Shown: positions 43,195-54,108 of the stretch, in pieces
Layout: each line of letters begins with the position of its first letter
How positions within the stretch are numbered: the stretch's first letter is position 1
NCBI RefSeq assembly: GCF_000499845.2
Contig: NC_023753.2
Span: 19,070,477-19,134,476, forward strand
From: Phaseolus vulgaris
Lineage: Eukaryota; Streptophyta; Magnoliopsida; Fabales; Fabaceae
Length of the DNA: 64,000 nucleotides
Direction: 5' to 3'
Position numbers and translations under genes: made by a program
The notes under the pieces: generated by a model
The model's input: the letters and a program-made list of their open reading frames with translations, nothing else
The model's database searches: none
What the model was told of the DNA's origin: nothing

Positions 43195-43805
43195 CTCGAG
43201 CTGTAAACTTGTTTTCAGTGAAGAGGCTAAGTGATCGTCCTCAGTAGCCACGTGGCAAGTGATGCCACGTCACGTGCCACATCACGTGCTGTGTTTTAAG
43301 TGGTGTTACGCCTTCCCTCCTCAATCTTGCGACATGTGTACGCATCAACGACTAGCATGAAACGTCATTTGCGCTTTCTCATATTCAAAAACATACGTGC
43401 CTTCACTGTTCCATCACCTTCTCCAGCACTCTTCTCTGAAACTCTCGAACTCCCTCTCTGCGATTCGTCTTCCCCAACTTCAAGCTTCCATAAACCACTT
43501 GCGATCATCAAAAGGTACCCCTTTTCTTTATCTATGGCATATTTGAATACTTTCTACCGATTGCATCATCCAATAACTGCATTGTGCATGCGTCGTGGGC
43601 TTTTTTTTTTCCCTTTCCCTGCACTGTACCAGGGTTTCTTTTGGTTTTTCTGTATTTTCACTTCTTCTTCTTCGTCACTTTCGCTTCTCCACACCTTTCA
43701 AACCATAGCATTTTTGTTCTCCTCACCTTCCTCTTGTTATTGCTGAACCATGTTTTCATTGGTCCCTCACTCCTTCTTTTCTTCCTCCATTGTAGTTACT
43801 GAGCG

Positions 43806-46070
43806 ATGGCTCGCACAAAAACCACCGCGCGTCTCGCTTCCTCCTTCGGTGCACAGCCTTCCGCAAGTGCACCACCACCGCCCTTGACGAGTGCGCCCCC
43901 CTCAACGAGTGTGCACCCCCAAGCGGCGCCTCCTCAGCATAACTATGCGTGGGTGTACCAGTGGGCTCCCCTCCACCTGCTCGCCGAGACGTCTACACAA
44001 CTCCCCAACGACCATCTCACCAACCTACTGAGCAGCGACACCGACAAATCCACCTACGCCCTTGACAGGGAGGATTACTCACACTTGAACGTGTGCATCC
44101 CCCCTCGAGGCATGCCAATATGCGTGGATGATAGGGCCAACAACGAAGTGCCCTTCACCTTCATCTACTCCGCCATCTTCAAGAGATTGCAGCTCCGCCT
44201 CCCCTTCACCTTCTTTGAGAAGGATCTATTCACCGAGCTGAACGTGGCTCCCTGCAAACTCCATCCAAACGCTTGGGCCTTCATCCGAGCGTTTGAGATT
44301 CTCTGCAATCACTTTGGACACCCTCCTTCAACCGACGTCTTCCCCCATTTCTTTGAAGCCAAGAACCCAGGCGATAGGTCATGGGTGAGCCTGAACGGCG
44401 TGACCGGGAGAGTGATCTTGGGCCGATACCAGCAATCCTTCAAGGATTGGAAGGGTAGGTTCTACATGATCACCTCCAACGAGCATAGCCCGACTCTATT
44501 TGAGGGCTTCCCACTCTACTGGGTTCCCAAGGTAGAGTTCAAAAAACCCCGAGGCTTGGAGGCTATGGCACCCTACGAGCGCGAACTGTGCAGCTTACTC
44601 TCGAGCTTGGGCGCCAAGTTCGGCTCCTCCACCCTCATCAAGCACGAGTTCGACGCGGAGATGCTCAAAAAATACATTGGTTTGCACCCTCTTCCTTCTC
44701 TTCGACTTGTCATACTTGCACATGTTAGCCCCTTTTCTGCATGCTACCACCGAGCTGATTAGTTTAATTCACTCTTTTGAACCTTGTTTGCTTTCTTTGG
44801 CTCTTTGTGTACTAACCCTTTGCAATCTTTAACTGGTGCAGATATGACTTCTAACAAAGAACGACGACAGAAGCTGATCGTGCTAGCCAAGAGCCGACGA
44901 GCTGTCGGGTCGCACACAGGGACTGAGGCAACCTCCGAGCCTATCTCTGCCTCCCCCATCTCGGTCGCGCCAGCTGAAGGCCCCGAGACCAGGGGTGATA
45001 AGAAAAGGAAACGGTTGGTGAAGGCTCCCACCACCGTCATATCCATCGAGGAGGAGAGTTCGAGGTCTCCTTTTGTTCAACGTAGAAGAAGGGGAGCCGA
45101 GGGCGATGAGGGAGATGCCTCTCCAATCCCCACAACACAGGTTTCGCCTCCACGGCCTCCTTCTCCGGCCCCTCTTCCTTCTCCTGCATCACTTCCTTCC
45201 CCGCCCCCAGCCAGCCAACCTCTCTCCCTGCCATCTCAAACTGTTGGGAGCGGGGCCGCTCGCTCAGAGGGAACCTCTCACCCCTCGAGCTCACCACGTC
45301 CTCAAGCCTCTGCCGCAACGACTGAGGGTGGTGGTGAGAGTTCCCACCGAGCCTCGGGTTCCAGCACCAAGGGGTTCACCAGGGTCATCCAGCTGACCAG
45401 GCAACTACTCCAGAACCGCGAGCTGGTCAAATGGAGCGGGAGCGAGGTGGACCTTCACCTGGCCCGTGAACTAGTGCTCTCTCTGGAGTTCTCCACCCAG
45501 CATCGCCGCATCGAGAAACTGGAGGGAAAGATGGGCGAGCTGATCAACGAAAAGGAGTCGCTACAAAGCGACTACGAGGCCCTGCAGAGCACCAATGAGA
45601 TGCTAAGGGACATGGTGGAGGAAGCCAAGAGAGGGCGCGCCCTGCAAGTCCAAGAAACCATCAAGACGGAGATGTTGATGGGGGACGCCGTCGTCGCTCT
45701 TGACGCCGAGCTGGTCGAGACCACAGGTAGGGCCATCCAGCTTGAAGCCGAGAATGCCTTCCTGCGCCTACAAATCGCAAATCTGGCGGAGACTCTCGCA
45801 GCGAACGAGAGCCGTGCCAATGATCAAGGGTCCAAGCTTAAGGAAGCCGAGTCCACCATCGCCACCCTTGTCACTGAGAAGGTCGTGCTCGCGACCGACA
45901 AAGCTGAGCTCGAGGCTGAGAAGACCAAGCTTTGGGAAGAGGCTGCTGATACCTTTGCTGAGGGATTTGACTTGGCCCTCGAGCAAGTTAAGTGCGTCTT
46001 CCCAGAGGCTGACTGCTCTCAGTTCGCCATCGAATTCGAGGTGATGGATGGCCGGATCGTTCGCCCTTGA
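43806..46070 (+). CDS. E3 antisense two-exon gene, intact (Transposase_28-like and coiled coil, 700 aa)
   Basis: Exon 1 is 43806-44679, exon 2 is 44842-46070 (TGA at 46068-46070). The donor G|GTTTGC and acceptor GGTGCAG|AT join in phase 1, and the spliced frame is fully open for 700 codons. Residues about 95-291 form the putative gypsy-type domain: PICVDDRANNEVPFTFIYSA, FEKDLFTELNVAPCKLHPNA, DVFPHFFEAKNPGDRSWVSL, FPLYWVPKVEFKKP. Exon 2 begins DMTSNKERRQKLIVLAKSRR, has a basic KKRKR patch (possible nuclear signal), a Pro/Ser-rich stretch (about residues 370-470), a coiled coil (about 500-670) and a conserved end (FAEGFDLALEQV; VMDGRIVRP). It runs opposite to the element's gag-pol, between pol and the 3' LTR. 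No enzymatic motif is visible and the function is unknown. It is known that Tat-lineage elements may carry antisense ORFs here. Confidence 0.85.
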
Positions 46071-46969
46071 TCATTGTTGTTTTGTCTTTACCTTCTTGTA
46101 CATAAACTCTGAATGTAAAAACTCTTATTGCATATATAAAATGCCACTTTCCTCTTACTGCTTTTTCTGCTGTGTATCTCTTAGTTTTCATCTCTTGCCA
46201 TGCACGATTAACTGTTAACCTGCTCGAACTTGGTACGAACCTTCGTTGTACCTTGAATTCTCTACTTCTGACTTTTATCACGACTAACAACACTTGATAA
46301 CTGTTATGGCGTGGCCTTGCTTGCTCAGGCCTATCGCGTAAGAACTTGTCTAAAACTTCTTAAACAACGCTTTAACCATCGATAACCGATCAGAATGCTA
46401 CAGCCACCCACTCATCAGTCATCGCGCCTCTGCTTCTACCTTATATCTCCCCAGATTGCTTGTCGCTCCAGCGCTAAGTGCGTAGAGGACTCTTACGCCG
46501 ATCGGTCAAGGATGATGCCTCGTTTTGGGGATGAAGAGTGTTTCTCGATGACCCCTCTTGCTTGCCCCAAGGTCACCAACCTTTAACACATCGGGTCGTA
46601 CTTCCACCTTCTCACTCCTGGGGTGAAAAGGATTTTGACTAAGAGTTCTACTGCGCCAATATTGATGCTATGCCACTTGGGTAAAGGCGTTTCTCGAAAT
46701 CCTTCCTTTCCCTTCTTGGGCTTACTAGCACCCCTGGCTTTTTGAACCTTAGCTGCCTGCACTCACACCTGGGGTGAGGAGGACTTTCAACCGGTTGCCA
46801 TGCTCGCGCCTGGGGCGAGGAGGATTTTAACTTTAAAACTTTGCGACTCTTATACTGATAACTTCTTTTTTATTGGGTGGCCTCATTAAAACCCTCTTCT
46901 GGGAAAAAGAGTGCCCCTGAACTGTTCAAACTGTTTATACTAGCGCGAAAGCGCGACTACTTTACATTT
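46071..46969 (-). other. E3 spacer between pol remnant and antisense gene
   Basis: About 900 bp with no gene. It contains weakly repeated units (CACTCACACCTGGGGTGAGGAGGA, CTCGCGCCTGGGGCGAGGAGGA near 46760-46820) like the E2 spacer, and the post-pol block CCTCATTAAAACCCTCTTCTGGGAAAAAGAGTGCCC at about 46880-46915. The right end (46970-46990) encodes the last residues of pol, LKFYFS and stop, on the minus strand. Confidence 0.7.
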
Positions 46970-46995
46970 TCAACTAAAATAGAACTTCAAGTGCA

Positions 46996-49900
46996 TGGAG
47001 GACGTCCACTCTGTTATCTGCTACATACTTTCGTGGCGCCTTGAGGGTTTCTTGGATGACCGTCCTCTGCCTTCCCCCCTTGGCTGAGCTGGCCAGCTTG
47101 GCGAGCAAGTCAGCACAGGCATTTTGCTCTCTCGGGACGTGCACAAACTCGAACGCCGCGAAAGCCCCCTTTAGCACTTGAACGTACCTTAAATACGCAG
47201 CCATCTGCAGGTCTTTCGCTTGATATTCCCCTGTCACATGCCCTGTAACCAACAACGAGTCACTCTTCGCCAAGAGGCTTCGCGCTCCCATCTCCTTGGC
47301 CAAAAGCATTCCTGCGATCAAGGCCTCGTACTCTGCTTGGTTGTTGCTTGCCTTGAAGGCGAACCGTAGGGCTTGGTCAATCAACAACCCATTGGCCCCT
47401 CCAAGACTATTCTGGCACCACTTCCCTGCTGATTGGAGGATCCGTCTACTGGTAACAACAATTGGGAATCAAGCTCCACTTCCTGTTGGGCGCCTCCTGG
47501 TGAGAGCTCTACAACAAAATCTGCATAAATCTGCCCCTTGATGGATCCCCTGGGCTCGTACACTATATCAAACTTTGACAGCTCCACCGCCCAACGAACC
47601 ATCTTTCCAGCGACATCTGGCTTCTGCAACACCTTCTGGATGGGGAGATCCGTCATCACTACCACCGTAAAACTATGGAAATAGTGGCGAAGCCTCCTGG
47701 CAGAGAATACCACTGCCAGGGCTGCTTTTTCCAAAAGACTGATACCTTGTCTCCGGGCCCTGCAAGGCCTTGCTCACGAAGTATATAGGCTTCTGCACCT
47801 GATCCTTCTCTTGAACCAGCACAGAGTTGATGGTCCACTCCGTTACTTCAAAGTACAAACGAAGGGGTACGCCTGCCCGTGGCTTACACAACACAGGAGG
47901 CGTCGCCATATACTCCTTCAGCACGAGAAAGGCTGCCTCACATTCTGCTATCCACACAAAGCGGTTGTTCCTCTTCAGGCATTGGAAATATGGGTGGCCC
48001 TTATCTCCACCAGTTGATACGAACCTTGACAAGGCTGCTATGCGCCCTGTCAACTGCTGCACTTCCATTACTAAGGCTGGGCTCCGCATGGCGATGATTG
48101 TCGCACACTTATCGGGGTTCGCCTCTATTCCCCGCTCAGTGAGCATGAATCCCAGAAACTTTCCCGCCTCCACCCAAAGACACATTTTTCTGGGTTCAGC
48201 TTGAGGCGGTACTTAGCTATCGTGGCGAACAGCTCTTCCAAATCAGTCGTGTGTCGCCCTCTTTCCTGAGAGGTCACCACCATGTCATCAACGTAGGCTT
48301 GCACGTTTCTTCCTAGCATAGGTGCAAGGATCCTATCCATTAACCTCTGGTAGGTGGCGCCTGCATTCTTCAACCCAAACGGCATGACCTTGTAGCATCG
48401 GTCATGAACGCCGTTTTGCTCTCATCGCGTGGATGCATCTTAATCTAGTTGTACCCCGAGAATGCATCCAAGAAGCTCAGTATCTTGCAGCCCGAGGCGT
48501 TATCCACCAGCGCGTCGATGTTGGGCAGTGGATATGAGTCTTTGGGGCACGCTTTCTTAAGGTCTGTAAAGTCAATGCACATTCTCCACTTCCCATTCGC
48601 CTTCTTCACTAAGACCACATTAGCCAGCCACTCAGGGTATTGAATTTCCCTGATGTGTCCAGCACTCAGCAGCTTCTTTGTTTCTTCCTGCAGGACGAGG
48701 CGCCTCTCCTCGTTGAACTTCCTCCTCCTCTATCGTACAGGACGGACCTTGGGGTCCATGGTGAGATGGTGGCATAGAAAATCTGGGTCGATGCCTGGCA
48801 TGTCCGAGGCGGACCATGCAAATGCGTCCAGGTACTGCCGCCACCTCATCCTGCTCCTCCTGGCTCAGCAGTCGCCCCAACTTGAAGATTTTGCCCCCAA
48901 TCTGCCTCTCCACCACGTTTTCTATTGGCTTGGGTCGCCTGTCCCGAGCGCTCTCAGCGCGAGACTCACTTCCCCGGCCTTCTCTTCTAGGCGTCGCCTC
49001 TGCGGGCGAGGCATCCTCGGATACTTCTTCCGTTGGTGAGGCGTCCCCGGATACTTCTTCCATGAGCGAGGCCTCACCAGGTACTCCTTCCAAGGGTGCA
49101 GCCCCCCTAGGCGCTTCCTCCGCGGGCACGGCCTCGGCAGGCGTCGCCTCCACGGGTTCTGCCTCCTGCAAAGGCTCCACCTCCATGGGCATCTCTGTAG
49201 TGGGTGGGCGTTCCATCACCATAAACACTCCCTTTTTTGTTTTTAGGCTGTTCTCGTAGCATCTCCGGACCTCCTCCTAATCTGACTTGATCACGATCAC
49301 CCGTCCACTAAGATCTAGCAACTTCATCTTCATGTGGCGAGTGGAAGCCACTGCCCTTAGCCTATTCAACGCAAGCCTTCCTAACAAAATGTTGTAGGCT
49401 GAGTTGGCATTCACCACTAGGTATCGGATGCTCTCGATACATGACGCCGTTCCATCTGTAAACGTCGTCCTCAGCTCCAGGTAGCCACGTACCTCCACTT
49501 GGTCCCCTGCGAACCCATACAGACATCTTGTGTATGGCCTCAGCAGGTCAGGGGACAACTGTAGCTTGTTGAATATGGACCAGAACATGACGTCGGCGAA
49601 GTTGCTCGGTCCATGAGGACTCGGTGTATCCTTCTCCCAGCGGTGACAACAGAGATGACCACGGGGTCATTATCATGGGGGACGATGTCGCGCAGGTCAG
49701 CCTTTGTAAACATAAGGTCTGACTCCCACGGGTCATCCAGTCCTTCCTCAGCTACTGAATTCATTGATCGCACGTACCTCTTGCACTGAGAGGCAGTGCA
49801 TCCTCCTCCTAAGAAGCCACCAGAGATGGTGTGCACTTCCCCATGGATCGGCATCTCGTGTGCCTGATCCTCTTCTAGTATCGCCAGGGCCGCGGTCGTA

Positions 49901-51112
49901 GAAGACCCAGCCGGGTAGTCCTTGAAGAACCCACTTTTTACCAACTCATCAAACTGATGGCCCAGCGCCAAGCAGTTGTTGATGTGATGCCCGAACGCTT
50001 GGTGGAACTCGCACCACGCGTCCTTGTGAGGTCCCAACACTTTGTCAGTCTTCACTGGGGGCCTCAGTCTGTCTGCTATGTTAGACACGACGATTAGATC
50101 CTTCAACTCTACTACAAAATTATGCCTCAATGGCCTATTCCCCTCCCTTGCCGGCCTATTCCCCTCTGTTCGCCCCCTCGTTTGGGGCCTCCTGGTCTCG
50201 TATGGGCGCTTCCTCTCTTGACCTTTCCTTCCGGTCGCGACCTCGTTCACCCTAGCAGGTTGTGCACGCGACGATGCTCTCGGGCGTGCGGGTGCAACGC
50301 TCGTGCGCTTCTCGCACACCTCGCCCTATGTGGCGATGTGCTCAACTGCGCGACGCCTTATTTCTGCAAAGGTTCGGGGGCGGCTTCGGGTGATTGACTC
50401 ACAAAAAGGTTCGGGGCACATCCCGTTCCTGAACGCGTAGACGATCATTGGCTCCTCCATGGTGCCAACCTTCACCACATGCGCCCCGAAGCGATTGATG
50501 TATTCTTTCAAGGTTTCGCCTTGATACTGCTTTACGTCAAATAAATCATACGATACCGGTGGCTGAGCCCGGTTCGCTATGTACTGTTCGCGAAACAGTT
50601 GTGAGAGCTATGCGAAGGAAGTGATGTGGCCTTCTGAAAGGCTGATAAACCAGTCCATGGCCATTCCAGTCAATGTGCTCATGAAGAGCTTGCACCTTAC
50701 GGCGTCGGAGCCGCCTACCTGCATCATCTGCGTGTGGAACGCAGTGAGATGTGCCTCGGGATCCTCCATTCCCGTGAACGTCACCTTAACACCTACGAAC
50801 GTGTGAGGGATCACCGCCTCCATGATCGACTGCGAGAACAGTGTGGAGAACTCCCTCGGTGGTGTGAAACATTCACGATCATCTGCTTCACGTAGCCCTG
50901 AGTGGTTGCGCAACCCGCGGCGCAACTCCTCATTCATACAGCATAACTCTTCATTCCTCGCCTGTAACGTCGCGAGGTCCGCCTGCATGCGCTCTTGCTC
51001 AACCTTTGATGCCGCCATCGCTTCATGTAGGCCTTGCATCATATCCATGACCTGCTGCATGGTCATGTCATCGCTCTCAGCGTGCGTCGAACTTTGCCTA
51101 GTTATCCTAATT
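46996..51112 (-). pseudogene. E2 gag, protease, reverse transcriptase and RNase H part, disrupted
   Basis: Minus strand. The gag start codon appears mutated (ATT where D has ATG, near 51110) and a later ATG is at 51066. Gag core: IPHTFVGVKVTFTGMEDPEA, CKLFMSTLTGMAMDWFISLS; TAG near 50609; knuckle region CEFHQAFGHHINNC (about 50015-49970). Protease: VISVVTAGRRIHRVLMD, with a shift near 49600. RT: EWLANVVLVKKANGKWRMC, FLDAFSGYN, FGLKNAGATYQRLM, YVDDMVV (near 48285). Gypsy RNase H: LRLYFEVTEWTINSVLVQEK and SARRLRHYFHSF. A second, archaeal-type RNase H: VDGSSNQQGSGA and NNQAEYEALIAGM. Shifts also occur near 48760, 48175, 47735 and 47390. It ends at VDVLH where E3 is inserted. Two RNase H domains are a Tat-lineage trait. 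Confidence 0.9.
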
Positions 51113-51538
51113 TCTTGCGGTTTCTTGGAAATCTTCGAGTTGTAACAGCGGTTCTTGACAAATCTTTCGGTGAAAAATGAACAGAATGAAGAACGAACGG
51201 TAGAAACTGATCAAGACCGAAAGAGAACGGTGGAAAATGAACTGAACTGAAGAACAATCGGTGAAAATTGAGCTGAACTGGAAAACAACTGGTGAAAGCC
51301 AAGCAAACCATGAACAAACAATGAGCAATGATGGAACTGAGCAAACATCCACGATGAATCGGTGAACTGAACTAAACTTCAACAACGAACAACGAAAACT
51401 TGAATTGGACCGAAAGCAATTGGTGAAACCGCGTAAACTTCACGATGAACGGTGGATCTTGCAAGATTCTTGGAAAACTCTCTCGAAAACTGCTACTGAA
51501 CTCCTGAACACTTGCGGTGGGACTGATGTTTTAGATTG

Positions 51539-51556
51539 GCCCCACGATAGGCGCCA
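51539..51556 (-). other. E2 primer-binding site (diverged tRNA-Lys type)
   Basis: Minus strand TGGCGCCTATCGTGGGGC, two bases from the 5' LTR end; three differences from the R1 site in the middle. Confidence 0.82.
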
Positions 51557-51558
51557 AA

Positions 51559-52644
51559 TGTTCTTGCCGGTTGACCAGAACGTGCTTCGTGCGTAGCTGT
51601 GACTCGCGTACCAAGGACACCTTCGTCTTGGTTCCAGATCTTCACCCTACACCGTTGTGAGTACCTGAAACAGAGAGAACAAAGGGCGCCCTCGACAATC
51701 AAGTCAGCAAGCAGAAAACACCAAGCACCTCCGTATCGGAACACCGTAACTGCGATGTTCTTAAGGCGCGTAACTATATTGTAACTAACTTCTCTCTGGT
51801 GCTCAAATCACTCGTGCGTACAGTGTGTAAGCGTGCAAATGATTAGAGCGTGTGTAAAAACGTACCTCACTAAGCTTTCAGAAAAGCTTATATACCTTGG
51901 GTTTCAGTGCTTACTGCCACGTGGCCTTTCTGACTTAAGCGTAACTCCACGTGGAAGGCCCTTACGACGCTGTACCCAACTTAGGGAAATCCCAACGTGT
52001 AAGTCTTCCTTCCTCAAAGTGCATCCGGTGCAAGGGGTGACTACCTGGGTGCCAACTCATGCGCCCCAGCCTCTAGTCACTCGCCCTGGGAGTGTATCAG
52101 CATTCCTCTCATAGCACGCACATGGATTACCCCTGGGTGTGGCCCTCTCTCGGGTCGTATCTGTCCCAGGGATTCTCCAGAGGTGGCGTGGGTACTTCAC
52201 GAGTCAAGTTACTCCCTACTGGTACTGGGAATATGGCCTTGAAGCCACCTCTCTCTTCTCTTTATTACTGCTCTGAGGTACCGGGGCTCGAGGCCTCCTC
52301 GCCCGTACCGTGGCCTCTCACCGTGCCGCCCCCTCCACCGCTTCCTTACCCGTGGGTATCGGGGGGTGACACCATCGGGGCCAAAACGCGCTCTTAGGCC
52401 AACGAGTCGCCGTTGAGGTGGGAGACGTTTAAATCTGTCGACGCCTACACCTGGCGACGCCCACACCTGTCGACGCCCACACCTGACGACGCCCACACCT
52501 AGCGACGCCCACACCTGGCGACGCCCATATCTGACGGCGCCCAAAGCGGTCAACGCTGACTCTCCTCCTTGGAGCCCCCCTTGATGGGTTCCACCATATG
52601 TTTTGACTTTGACTTTGGTCAACGCCCGAGGACGGGTCGGTACA
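51559..52644 (-). repeat. E2 5' LTR (1,086 bp)
   Basis: Minus strand TGTACCGACCCGTCC (52644) to CCGGCAAGAACA (51559). Close match to 34064-36188 outside S2. It has seven copies of the 15-bp CGACGCCCACACCTG unit (52436-52545). TATA box on the minus strand GGTATATAAGC near 51887-51898. Confidence 0.93.
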
Positions 52645-52947
52645 CATGCTGCTTTTACTAACAATGCTTTAATGCTAACTTCATACGATGTTCTTAAGAT
52701 TCTCTAAAACTTTGAACTTTAGGTAGCACGCCTTCTCACCCTCTTTCTTTAACTTGCTTAACTACTTCTGAAGGCAACGAGCATGCGTGAACCTTCGACT
52801 GCCCTTGTCTTCACCTCTTGCTTTGGACAAGGAACTTCTTTGCTTGACACTTCCTTGCACTTTGCGGTCTTGAGGTGTCTACCCTCAAGGCGCGTTTCTG
52901 GCCTCATCTTCGCTCAGGGGCAAATGAGGACTTAACTGGTCGAAGCC
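52645..52947 (-). other. E1 spacer resuming after E2
   Basis: Begins with the right-hand copy of the E2 target duplication and continues the spacer seen left of 34063 (runs of GCTTTAATGC). It matches E2 spacer wording near its end (TCTGGCCTCATCTTCGCTC..GG..AAATGAGGACTTA..TGG.CGAAGCC). It then passes into the repeat array of the F LTR at about 52948. No gene. Confidence 0.75.
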
Positions 52948-54095
52948 TAGCTGAAGGCGTCGCCTAGGTGAAGGCGTCGCCTAGGTGAAGGCGTCGCCTA
53001 GGTGAAGGCGTCGCCTAGGTGAAGGCGTCGCCCTGGTGAGGGCGTCGCCAGATTAAATAGTGTAAAAGCAAGGCAATTACGGTGTGGTTCCCCGATACCC
53101 ATGGGTAGGAAAGACCATGGAGGGAGCGACGTCGTGGGAAAGTCTCAGGTCCCGATATCGCGGGAAAGTAATAAAGAGAAAGAAAAGGTGGCTCCAAGGC
53201 CATAGTAATAGTACCAGTGAAGGGCAGCCTGACTCGCGAAGTACCCCTGCCGCCCCAGAGACGCCTTCGGGACAGATACGACCCAAGAGGAAGGTCACGC
53301 ACAGGATAACCGGGTGCAGGGTATGAGAGGAAGGCAGATACGCTCTCAGAGTAAGTGGCTAGATACTTGGGGGCATGAGTTGGCACCCAAAAAGCCACCC
53401 CTAGCGCAGTAGCACTCCCAAGCAGGAGGACCCACACGTAGAAACGTCCCCAGATGGGCAGAAACGCCCCCGGATGGGGTCAAAGCGTCGTGAGGCCCTC
53501 CACGTGTAGGACAGCAATGCCGGAATAGAAACACCCTCTAGTCAGGTGCCAGGTAATTAAAGATATTCAATACAGTTTCCCTTTTTGGCATTCAGGTACT
53601 ATTATGGCTCCCGAGCGTTTCAACGTCTTAAATGCGCTACGTTTCATAATTAAGCGCTTTAATGAGTGCGTTACGTTTGAGTTTAAAAGCGCTTTAAGGC
53701 GCTTTAAATGCTGGGGCAGTTTAAATAGCGCGGAGGATGTCGGAAAAAGGGTTGGGACCTTTGGCAAATTTAGGAGAAACTCTCCGGTTGCTTGCCCGTG
53801 CTTTAGGATTACGTACAAGTGACTGGAGAATATTTTTGCCTGAAGGAGACAACACACACACATATACACAGTTCCTTTACCACCTTTCAGAGTGCCACAC
53901 GCGGTGCTCAGATACGTGGGTGGACAGTTTTTTGGTGTTTCTTGCTGGCTGACTTGAGCGTCGGAGTGCAAACGGCCGCTAGGGCGCCTCTTTGTCCTCT
54001 TTTTTGCAGGAAATTTGCAGGCGTTCAGTGGGAAGGAGTCCTTAGCTGACGACTGAGGCCACGCACGAAGACGTCCCGGTCAACCGGACGGAACA
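52948..54095 (+). repeat. F 5' LTR, 5'-truncated
   Basis: Begins inside the GGCGTCGCCTAGGTGAA repeat array (seven or so units to 53050). It continues with CCCCGATACCCATGGGTAGG (53090) and the GACTTGAGCGTCGGAGTGCAA motif (53952), and ends CCGGACGGAACA at 54095. The TGTACC start found at 63896 is missing. Confidence 0.85.
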
Positions 54096-54097
54096 TT

Positions 54098-54108
54098 TGG
54101 CGCCCACC
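54098..54108 (+). other. F primer-binding site, truncated to 11 bases
   Basis: TGGCGCCCACC, then directly late-gag sequence. R1 and D have at least seven further matching bases, so the deletion starts inside the PBS. Confidence 0.82.

Larger units (their letters stand above)
41655..46995 (-). mobile_element. E3: composite insertion in E2 pol (3' half of a Tat/Retand-like element)
   Basis: Flanked by TGGAG on both sides (41650-41654 and 46996-47000), an exact 5-bp duplication of E2 pol sequence, with ends TGTTGAACC... and ...GTGCA. Inside, minus orientation by its polypurine tract: LTR (43181-42290), a copia-like LTR-like stretch (41655-42293), an antisense gene on the plus strand (43806-46070), spacer, and the last codons of a pol gene at the right end. 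Gag, most of pol and a 5' LTR are missing although the duplication implies an integrase-type event. Confidence 0.7.
34064..52644 (-). mobile_element. E2: full-length Tat/Retand-like Ty3/gypsy retrotransposon with nested insertions
   Basis: Minus strand order: 5' LTR 52644-51559, PBS, gag, protease, RT, RNase H (to 46996), integrase (41654-40281), spacer, antisense gene (36727-38916, plus strand), polypurine tract, 3' LTR 36188-34064. The two LTRs are closely similar. The flanks CCTGC (34059-34063) and CATGC (52645-52649) are a 5-bp duplication with one change. It is inserted in the E1 spacer, whose sequence resumes at 52645. Nested inside: S2 (34835-35899) and E3 (41655-46995). Gag-pol has several stops and shifts, so it is inactive. 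Confidence 0.92.

Noticed and set aside
44759..46293. Minus-strand open frames under the E3 antisense gene exon 2
   Set aside because: Shadows of the GC-rich coiled-coil coding exon; the plus-strand frame has the conserved splice site, domain order and homologues in four other copies.
52948..53050. Array of GGCGTCGCCTAGGTGAA repeats as a separate satellite
   Set aside because: It is continuous with LTR sequence of F and matches the position of the arrays in S1 and E2.
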